Positions 1-5,167 of a stretch of 5,167 nt of DNA are shown piece after piece. The stretch is taken from assembly GCA_938008425.1 (NCBI GenBank), contig CALLKH010000553.1, positions 1-5,167 of the forward strand. Reading direction: 5' to 3'. The notes under the pieces were generated by a model. It was not told the origin of the DNA and made no database searches. It saw only the letters and a program-made list of their open reading frames with translations. The position numbers and the translations under genes were made by a program. The stretch comes from an uncultured Planctomycetaceae bacterium (GTDB lineage Bacteria; Planctomycetota; Phycisphaerae; UBA1845; UTPLA1). The stretch's first letter is position 1, and each line of letters opens with the position of its first letter.

Positions 1-1592
1 AGCGGCGCGTCGCCGACGATATTCAGGCGGATCGATGTCAGCGGTGCGGCAGTTCGCCAGATGTCGACCAGGGATGAATCCGGCACGCGGCCGACGGTTT
101 GCACGCCGCGATAATCCTGATCGCACGTCGTCACGCTTCCATCAGCCAGCACCAGCATTCGAGAGAAAACGCGACGGCAAGCTGTGCGCTCCGGTGGCGC
201 CATTCGACTCACGGCGTGGTCGGGGCGCTGACCGGCGCATTGGCTGTAACCCGTTACGGCGTACATGCCCAGCCGGCGCTGCCAGGAGTCTACGAACGCC
301 TCCAGGTCGTCGAACGTCTCCTCGGCCTTGACGAGCGACGGCACCCAGATCGGCAGCACGCGATTTTCCTTGACCCGCCGTTCCAGGCGCCGTTCGAGAA
401 TGGCCGACGCCTTTTCGTACGCATCGATGCCGTGAACGCGCCGATAGGTCGCCGCCGTCGCCGCGTCGAGCATGGTCTCCACAAGTTGAACGGGCGTTTC
501 GAAGATCGCGCGGTCGAAATCGTCCGATTCCACCAGTCCCGACGTTCTGACCGCGACCGCCATCGCGCCCGCCGCGCGGAAGATGCGGCAGATGTCCGCA
601 AACTCGGGATGCAGCATCGGCTCGCCGAATCCGCCGAGAACGATGCGGACGTCATCATGGCCGTGAAGGCTCGCCGCGATCGACTCGATCGCCGCCATCG
701 AAATCGGCCCGCGCCGCGGCGTGTCACCGCCCATCGGCCGCAAGACCGGCGTCCAGCCCGCCGGCAGATCGGTCGTCAATTCGATTTCGATTTCCTCGGG
801 CATCTCATCGATGCGCTCGCCGGATTCGCGGATCAGCCGACGGCCGATCGCCGCCGCGTCTTCACGCTCGGCACCGCTCTCAATGAACCGCCGCACGCGC
901 TCGGTCGATCGACGGGTGTCACAGAGGAGGCGTCCGCGCGCGTGGATGATGTCGACCGATGGCCGATAGCAGGTGTCGCGGCCCGTCAGGTCGGCCATCG
1001 GCGTCGCGGGCTGGTATGCCAGAATGGCGCCGGGCGGGATCGCGGACTGGGCGATTTGTTCGAGAATGTGCCGCCGGATAATGAACGCACCGAGTCCTGG
1101 CGGCGCCTGAACGAAGGTGACGCCAGTCTGCTCCTCGGCGCCGCGGGCGTGACGGATCATCGCGTCGAGGATACCGGGATCGAACAGCGGCGCGGCGGCC
1201 GGAATGACCGCGACCGCCTCGGCCTCCATTTTTCGCGCCAGCGCGTCGAGCACCGCGCTATGAAAATCCTCGTCGAACGCGCAGAACGCGCCGGCGCCGC
1301 CCCGCCAGGAATCTAGCCCCCAGAATCGCCCGCCGCGGACCAGCGATTGATAGGGCGCGGGCGGCGCGTCATGGCATTCGATTCGCACGTCGAGACCGGA
1401 CAGCAATTCGGTCACGCGATCGCGTTGCGGGCCGGGGCAGACGACATGCAGGCTGGCGGGAAGCTCGCACTTCATGGCGCGCTCGATCGTTCGCCGGAGA
1501 ATCGGCACGCCGCAGAGCGGTTCCGCGAGGCGGGACTTTGTGCCCAGCGGCGATTCATCCAGATCGACGAGGATGGCGGCGATGACCTTCAT
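1..1592 (-). CDS. NTP-transferase-like / degenerate radical SAM / SPASM fusion protein (3' end outside window)
   Basis: The frame is open for 530 codons from an ATG at 1592 to the window edge without a stop, so the C-terminus is missing. Residues 1-215 resemble the cytidylyltransferase (KdsB/SpsF-type) fold: an SRLAEPLCGVPILRRTIERA segment (20-39) sits where the family has RLPGKPL, and PLFDP (135-139) where it has GDxPL. Residues 267-440 resemble a radical SAM barrel, with the GGFGEP strand at 320-325 and TSG at 350-352. There is no Cys between C224 and C335, so the CxxxCxxC cluster motif is absent. Residues 472-512 match the beginning of a SPASM domain: C472, DGSV (484-487), C490, then a D-rich stretch and a GRVPDSSLVDIW tail. 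The start is fixed by a strong ribosome binding site and a 4-base overlap with the upstream Maf-like gene. The domain calls are by-eye matches to family patterns; the function is unknown. A role in glycan or protein modification alongside the Maf-like protein is inferred from context. I recall spirochete proteins called spiro-SPASM with a comparable architecture, but this needs a search to confirm. Confidence 0.82.
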   Translation of the reverse strand, partial: MKVIAAILVDLDESPLGTKSRLAEPLCGVPILRRTIERAMKCELPASLHVVCPGPQRDRVTELLSGLDVRIECHDAPPAPYQSLVRGGRFWGLDSWRGGAGAFCAFDEDFHSAVLDALARKMEAEAVAVIPAAAPLFDPGILDAMIRHARGAEEQTGVTFVQAPPGLGAFIIRRHILEQIAQSAIPPGAILAYQPATPMADLTGRDTCYRPSVDIIHARGRLLCDTRRSTERVRRFIESGAEREDAAAIGRRLIRESGERIDEMPEEIEIELTTDLPAGWTPVLRPMGGDTPRRGPISMAAIESIAASLHGHDDVRIVLGGFGEPMLHPEFADICRIFRAAGAMAVAVRTSGLVESDDFDRAIFETPVQLVETMLDAATAATYRRVHGIDAYEKASAILERRLERRVKENRVLPIWVPSLVKAEETFDDLEAFVDSWQRRLGMYAVTGYSQCAGQRPDHAVSRMAPPERTACRRVFSRMLVLADGSVTTCDQDYRGVQTVGRVPDSSLVDIWRTAAPLTSIRLNIVGDAP

Positions 1593-3547
1593 TGACCGCC
1601 TCCCTCCGGTTCACGCGAACCGCTGCGTTTAATCTCCGCGTCAAACCGATCCAGGGCGCTTTGAAGAATGGCTTCAAGCACGTCGCACCCCTCGATCAGT
1701 GCTTCGATCAATTTCGCATCGCGGGCAAGTTGCCGCCGGGCGCGGCCGACTTCGTCCTCTGTGCCCAGCGCGATGCGCCGATCCTCCGCCACGCGTTGAA
1801 ACTCGGCAAGCTGGGAGACATCGCGGACCATCTGATGAATCACGTCGCGCTGCTGAACGAGCGTGCGAAGCTCATCCACCCGAACGAGTCGCCGGTTGAA
1901 TTCCTTCGGCGACGAGGTGAGCCCTTTAAGTTCGATGAGCAGGCCGCGCGTCTCGACGCAATGGGCGCGGAACTGTTTCAACTCGTCGAAACGCAGGGCC
2001 AGGGCGTCGCGCAACGAAACGAGCCGGGACTCATCCCACCATCGGGCGTCGAGGTACTCGAAGCAGCGCGGATCGATCTCGCGGTCGCAGAACTGCAGCG
2101 CCGCGTCCTCCAGCGTCATGGCGGTGGTATGCCCTTTTCTCGCGCCGCCTTCGGTTGCGTCGATCACCCGTGCGGGGGACCTGGCGAAGTCGCGTTCGAA
2201 CTGCTGCAAATAGGTGAACATCTGCTCGTCGGTGTAGATGCTTCGACCTTCGACATCCACGACTTTTCGCCGGATGTTCTTCTGGCGTGCAATGCGCTCC
2301 CACTCCTTCATTTCAAGCGTGGCGTATCGTCCCAGTTCCGGCGCCCAGGCGCGGTGAATGGCCATCCCCGGGGCGTAATAACAATGCCCGGTGAACGCGA
2401 GGTCCTGGCCGACCAGCATGATCGGATCGCAGCCGAGCCATTCGGCCAGGTAGAACGCGAGGTGCATGACCGTTGCGCCGGCCTCGAGCGACGACCGCTT
2501 GCCCGCAGCCGACCCCAGGCAGCGTGTGACGAACGGATTATCCAATAGCGTGACGCGGCGATTCAGGCCCGCGGTGGTTCCGCGGTAGGTGTCAATCACG
2601 TGCCATGTCGCCTTCGGCTCCGCGACGAGTACCACGTCTTCGGGGATGTCGATCCCCTCGAAGAAGTGCTTGGACATCTCGTTGAAGTCAAGCGACGTGA
2701 CGAAGTGCGGCCGGATACCGCGCTCCAATAGCGGTCGAAGCGTCGTCTGTGCCGCGATGATCACGGCGCGATTCTGAAGCTCCCTCAGGCGGTCGATGTT
2801 TTTCTGAAGCGATGGCCCCGCCGCGACGAGCACCGCCGGATAGCCCGCGAATCGCCGTCGAAGCACGTCGATTGGCGGCGTGGCGGCCAGCGTGGGCAGA
2901 TTGTTGGCGATGTTGCGGCACGTGACGGCCGCATTCTTCACCAGCGTCATCACGGACATGCGGGCGTAGGCGGCGAAGTCCGTCATGGCTTTTCGAAACT
3001 CGGCGTGAAATTCACCGTGCAGCTCGCGCGACACCGCCGGAGCGACGAATCGGGTGCCCATCATGAGCGACGCCCAGTGGCCGCGAAGACGTTCGTGGAG
3101 ATAGGCGGTGTCGGCGCTGGGCAGAAATTCGATTCGGCCGTCGCCGATCTCGCGGGAAAAGTCGGCGGACTCCAGTGCCGCGCGGATGATCGTCAGATCG
3201 GGCTCGCCGACGAGCACGATGGTCTCCCGGCCGAAGCGGTTGAAAATGGCCCGGGCGACGTAGCCGAGGCCCAGGCCGCACAGAATCACGCAGGCGGAAT
3301 CATCAGCGTCGAGCGATCCGATCAGGTCGGCCGCCTCGCGTTCGGGGTCGTATCGGCTGTGGAGATAGAGCGTGCGGCCGTCAGGCGCCTGAACCGACGC
3401 GGTCGGCGGGCCTTTCTTCGACGGCTGCGGCTTGGGACCGGTGTCGAGCGGCAGTTCGTCGATCTGTTGGGCGAGGCGAATGTCCCGACGCCAGAGCTGG
3501 CGCATGTTGTCGAGAAACGTCGGATTGGCGGCGGCGACCAGTTGCAC
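1589..3547 (-). CDS. Maf-type / DUF115 (6-hydroxymethylpterin pyrophosphokinase MptE-like) protein, putative motility-associated glycosyltransferase
   Basis: The product is 652 residues. The N-terminus (NPTFLDNMRQLW, 8-19) has the look of the Maf N-terminal helix. A Rossmann-like domain follows with VILCGLGLGY (87-96) and VLVGEPD (111-117). The central DUF115/MAF_flag10 core carries AAGPSL (242-247), SLDFNE (285-290), LLDNPF (334-339), VGQDLAFTGH (379-388) and DATEGGA (463-469). The last 160 residues are mostly charged helix with coiled-coil character. Known Maf proteins transfer pseudaminic, legionaminic or related nonulosonic acids to flagellin in the cytoplasm; archaeal relatives make a pterin pyrophosphate. 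Length and the N-terminal Rossmann part favour the Maf type, so flagellin or surface-protein glycosylation is the best guess, but the substrate cannot be read from sequence. The frame is closed by TAG at 3559-3557, so the GTG at 3547 is the first usable start; no clear ribosome binding site precedes it. The stop overlaps the next gene's ATG by 4 bases, indicating an operon. Confidence 0.9.
   Translation of the reverse strand: MQLVAAANPTFLDNMRQLWRRDIRLAQQIDELPLDTGPKPQPSKKGPPTASVQAPDGRTLYLHSRYDPEREAADLIGSLDADDSACVILCGLGLGYVARAIFNRFGRETIVLVGEPDLTIIRAALESADFSREIGDGRIEFLPSADTAYLHERLRGHWASLMMGTRFVAPAVSRELHGEFHAEFRKAMTDFAAYARMSVMTLVKNAAVTCRNIANNLPTLAATPPIDVLRRRFAGYPAVLVAAGPSLQKNIDRLRELQNRAVIIAAQTTLRPLLERGIRPHFVTSLDFNEMSKHFFEGIDIPEDVVLVAEPKATWHVIDTYRGTTAGLNRRVTLLDNPFVTRCLGSAAGKRSSLEAGATVMHLAFYLAEWLGCDPIMLVGQDLAFTGHCYYAPGMAIHRAWAPELGRYATLEMKEWERIARQKNIRRKVVDVEGRSIYTDEQMFTYLQQFERDFARSPARVIDATEGGARKGHTTAMTLEDAALQFCDREIDPRCFEYLDARWWDESRLVSLRDALALRFDELKQFRAHCVETRGLLIELKGLTSSPKEFNRRLVRVDELRTLVQQRDVIHQMVRDVSQLAEFQRVAEDRRIALGTEDEVGRARRQLARDAKLIEALIEGCDVLEAILQSALDRFDAEIKRSGSREPEGGGQ
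1599..1607 (-). promoter_or_regulatory. Shine-Dalgarno site for the NTP-transferase/SPASM gene
   Basis: Read on the minus strand this is GGAGGGAGG, ending 6 bases before the ATG at 1592-1590. It lies inside the last codons of the upstream Maf-like gene. Together with the ATGA overlap it supports the chosen start and re-initiation or coupled translation. Confidence 0.8.
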
Positions 3548-3553
3548 AGCGGC

Positions 3554-3581
3554 ATTCTAACTACCGACCGGCTGGTGGAAA
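3554..3581 (-). promoter_or_regulatory. Putative sigma70-type promoter for the Maf-like operon, possibly giving a leaderless transcript
   Basis: On the minus strand TTTCCA (3581-3576, four of six matches to TTGACA) is followed after 16 bases by TAGAAT (3559-3554, five of six matches to TATAAT). A start of transcription 7 bases beyond the -10 box would fall at 3547, which is the G of the GTG start codon. This agrees with the missing ribosome binding site. It is a pattern match only. Confidence 0.4.
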
Positions 3582-3674
3582 CCCGGGCGATGCTTGCAGT
3601 CGCGCCGGGCGCGGGTTCAAATGGTGCATGGTCCGACCGGCGTCGCTGAGGGCGGCCGTCGTGAGAGTCGGGCG

Positions 3675-3705
3675 TTTTTCAAACCGGGGGACCGACCGAT
3701 TTATT
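3675..3705 (+). promoter_or_regulatory. Weak candidate promoter for the secreted EEP gene
   Basis: This is the most AT-rich stretch upstream of the gene. TTTTTC (3675-3680) and TTTATT (3700-3705) are separated by 19 bases, longer than ideal. It would give an untranslated leader of roughly 110 bases. The third CCGACCG copy lies between the two boxes. Confidence 0.2.
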
Positions 3706-3807
3706 CGGGACTGCGATGGGGCGTCTTCGCCGCCGCATGGGTTGCGGGGCTGCGCTCGTCGCGGCGATCGCGCGGCCGGGCGTTCACAAGACCCGGTCGC
3801 TTCCGGC

Positions 3808-3814
3808 AAAGGAG
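3808..3814 (+). promoter_or_regulatory. Shine-Dalgarno site deciding the start of the EEP gene
   Basis: AAAGGAG lies 7 bases before the ATG at 3822. It selects this start over the in-frame ATG 76 codons upstream at 3594, and the protein then begins directly with a signal peptide. Confidence 0.8.
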
Positions 3815-3821
3815 CCGATTC

Positions 3822-5114
3822 ATGCCTCGCTTGATGTGTTTTTTTCTGATGGTGCTTGTCTCTCCGGCGTTCGTGTACGGCGATGACGCTGCAACGTTGA
3901 AGCCCGCCGGCGGCATCCCGTCGGAACCGGGGATCATCGACTGGAAAGATGCCGCGAAGTTTGTCGACCACGAAGTGATCGTTCAGGGCTGGATCGTCCA
4001 GGCCCGGAACATGGGGAATATCACGTTCTTGAATTTCGATCAGGCCCGGACGATGACGGCCATCATCCGCAAGCGGAATTACAAGGAATTCGAGACGCCC
4101 GCTGAGAAGCTGTGCCTCAACAAATTTGTCCGCATCCGGGGGACCGTCACGCTTTTCAAAGGCAAACCGCAGATCGAGGTTTATAAGCCGAGTCAGATCG
4201 AGGTGTTGGACAAGGCAGAGGGGATTCCCGACGGCCGAGCGGCCAAACTTCCACCGCCGGTCGTGAAGCGGGAGTTCAAGGGCCTCGTGACGCTCGTGTG
4301 CTACAACGTCGAGAATATGTTTGACGCCCATGACGACCCGTATCATCGCGACGAGACGACCGATCCCAAGCCGGCCGCGCAATTGGCAGCGCTGGCGAAG
4401 TCGATTCGGTCGCTTGACGCGGATGTCCTCGCGCTGGAGGAAGTTGAGAACCGGGGCGTGCTGGAGGCTTTCTTCAAGGCGCATCTGCGCGACATGGGAT
4501 ATCAGGAGATCGTTCTATTCGAAGGAAACGATGATCGCGGGATCGACGTCGCCGTCGCGTCGCGTTTGCCGGTGGGGGAGGTTACGTCGTACCGTCACAT
4601 GCGGTTCAGCGACGGCTCCGGCGGCATGATGACATTTCGCCGTGATCTGATCCAGGTTCGAATTGAGCCGCCGAATCACGAGGGATTTGATGTTTTTGTC
4701 GTGCATCTCAAGTGCTGCGGCGGGCCGGATGACATTCGCGTCCGGCAGGCCGAGGCGACGCAGATTCGATCGATACTCGACGGGCTGTTCAAGAAATCGC
4801 CCGATGCCCGATTTGTGATCTGCGGCGACTTCAATGATCGCTGGGAGAGCGGGACGATGAAATCGATCCTGGGCAGCGGCAGCACTGCGTTGAAAGGCTT
4901 CGTCGACGAGCTGCCTGAGGGCGCGATGACGTACAACCGCCCACCGCACTTGAGCGTCATCGACTTCATCCTGGCGTCGCCGAGCATGGCAACGTGCTAT
5001 GTCCCAAAGTCGTACCGCATCCTCCGCGGCGAGGAGCGCAAGTCGGCATCGGATCACTTTCCCGTCGTCGCTCAATTCGAGTTGAGCGAGGCAAAGTCGA
5101 AGGCCGCGGAGTGA
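3822..5114 (+). CDS. Secreted OB-fold / endonuclease-exonuclease-phosphatase (EEP) family hydrolase, putative extracellular nuclease
   Basis: The product is 430 residues. Residues 1-20 form a signal peptide: a short basic start, a hydrophobic core CFFLMVLV and a probable cut after VYG. Residues 38-130 look like an OB-fold nucleic-acid-binding domain (strands around EVIVQGWIVQ, NITFLNF, KFVRIRGTVT and QIEVYKPSQIEVL). Residues 155-422 form a complete EEP (DNase I/exonuclease III-like) domain. The expected residues are present: N162 in YNVEN, metal-binding E207 in LEEVEN, D242 in RGIDVAV, H295 in VHLK, D336 and N338 in GDFND, D381 in IDFIL, and the D411-H412 pair in SDHFPV. The family cleaves phosphodiester or phosphomonoester bonds with a divalent metal. 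The OB domain and export signal favour a nuclease acting on DNA or RNA outside the cytoplasm, perhaps for nutrient scavenging. A phosphatase on another substrate is possible. It diverges from the Maf-like operon, so a shared function is not implied. Confidence 0.92.
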   Translation: MPRLMCFFLMVLVSPAFVYGDDAATLKPAGGIPSEPGIIDWKDAAKFVDHEVIVQGWIVQARNMGNITFLNFDQARTMTAIIRKRNYKEFETPAEKLCLNKFVRIRGTVTLFKGKPQIEVYKPSQIEVLDKAEGIPDGRAAKLPPPVVKREFKGLVTLVCYNVENMFDAHDDPYHRDETTDPKPAAQLAALAKSIRSLDADVLALEEVENRGVLEAFFKAHLRDMGYQEIVLFEGNDDRGIDVAVASRLPVGEVTSYRHMRFSDGSGGMMTFRRDLIQVRIEPPNHEGFDVFVVHLKCCGGPDDIRVRQAEATQIRSILDGLFKKSPDARFVICGDFNDRWESGTMKSILGSGSTALKGFVDELPEGAMTYNRPPHLSVIDFILASPSMATCYVPKSYRILRGEERKSASDHFPVVAQFELSEAKSKAAE

Positions 5115-5167
5115 GCGTTCTCATGATCGATGGTTTCGGGCGGTCCAAGCGCAGTCGGGCGGAGAAT
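5111..5167 (+). CDS. Possible start of a downstream gene, truncated by the window edge
   Basis: A GTG at 5111 overlaps the EEP stop codon (GTGA), and an in-frame ATG follows at 5123. The frame is open to the end of the window and gives a short, basic segment (IDGFGRSKRSRAEN). GGAG at 5108-5111 lies 11 bases before the ATG, a slightly long spacing. Only 15-19 residues are visible, so neither its reality nor its function can be judged. Confidence 0.3.
   Translation, partial: MSVLMIDGFGRSKRSRAEN

Larger units (their letters stand above)
3548..3821. other. Divergent intergenic region between the Maf-like operon and the secreted EEP gene
   Basis: These 274 bases separate two divergent genes and must hold both promoters. 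Besides the promoter-like elements listed separately, I see a perfect small palindrome CGCGCC-G-GGCGCG (3601-3613), lying inside a wider pair AACCCG (3580-3585) and CGGGTT (3612-3617). I also see three copies of CCGACCG at 3564-3570, 3633-3639 and 3692-3698. The plus-strand frame stays open through part of this region, but the encoded stretch upstream of 3822 has no recognisable content and precedes a signal peptide, so it is taken as non-coding. I find no tRNA, known riboswitch or convincing terminator. Confidence 0.6.

Noticed and set aside
99..1316. Plus-strand open frame of 405 codons
   Set aside because: It lies antisense to the NTase/SPASM gene, is very rich in Arg, His and Asp as expected from GC codon bias, shows no family motifs and has no ribosome binding site, whereas the minus-strand frame carries recognisable domains.
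1592..2548. Plus-strand open frame of 318 codons
   Set aside because: It is antisense to the Maf-like gene, which has clear conserved motifs across this stretch. The plus frame resembles no known protein.
3322..3555. Short minus-strand frame starting at an ATG (3555), suggesting a frameshifted start of the Maf-like gene
   Set aside because: The Maf N-terminal pattern is intact in the GTG frame from 3547, so no frameshift is needed.
3605..3630. tRNA T-loop-like GCGGGTTCAAAT
   Set aside because: The bases after it cannot form the T-stem, and no acceptor or anticodon arm can be built around it.
3005..3649. Plus-strand open frame of 214 codons
   Set aside because: It is a shadow of the N-terminal part of the Maf-like gene, running into the intergenic region with no recognisable content.
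3594..3821. N-terminal extension of the EEP protein from an earlier ATG
   Set aside because: The ATG at 3822 has a well-spaced AAAGGAG and starts a signal peptide; a 76-residue extension would bury that peptide.
3561..4484. Minus-strand open frame of 307 codons that would sit upstream of the Maf-like gene
   Set aside because: It is antisense to the EEP gene, whose catalytic motifs are on the plus strand. Its composition is typical of a GC-bias shadow.

Overview
The window is GC-rich bacterial DNA. It has one convergent-free, divergently transcribed layout: two tightly coupled genes read leftward from about position 3547, and one secreted enzyme gene reads rightward from 3822. The base composition, the fusion of a nucleotidyltransferase-like domain to a radical SAM/SPASM-like domain, and its coupling to a DUF115/Maf-type protein would fit a planctomycete (perhaps Phycisphaerae) or a related environmental lineage. 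No taxonomic marker gene is present, so this placement is an inference.

Positions 1-1592 (minus strand) hold a gene with no stop before the window edge (530 codons visible). Its product has an N-terminal nucleotidyltransferase-like fold, a radical SAM-like barrel and the start of a SPASM domain. Both catalytic domains look degenerate. The CxxxCxxC iron-sulfur motif is absent, although the GGxGEP strand and the SPASM cysteines remain. The Lys and Asp expected in the nucleotidyltransferase are also replaced. Positions 1589-3547 (minus strand) hold a 652-residue Maf/DUF115 (MptE-like) protein, a family known for flagellin glycosylation by sialic-acid-like sugars. The two genes overlap by 4 bases (ATGA), so they are probably translated together and may work on the same glycan or protein-modification task.

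Positions 3548-3821 are a divergent intergenic region. It contains a promoter-like element for the leftward pair, placed so that the transcript would begin at the GTG start codon (a leaderless mRNA), plus short inverted and direct repeats. On the right is a strong ribosome binding site for the rightward gene.

Positions 3822-5114 (plus strand) encode a 430-residue secreted or exported protein: signal peptide, an OB-fold-like domain, then a complete endonuclease/exonuclease/phosphatase (EEP) domain with all expected catalytic residues. A further reading frame may start at its stop codon (GTGA overlap) and run off the right edge.

The most notable item is the predicted double pseudoenzyme coupled to a Maf-like protein.
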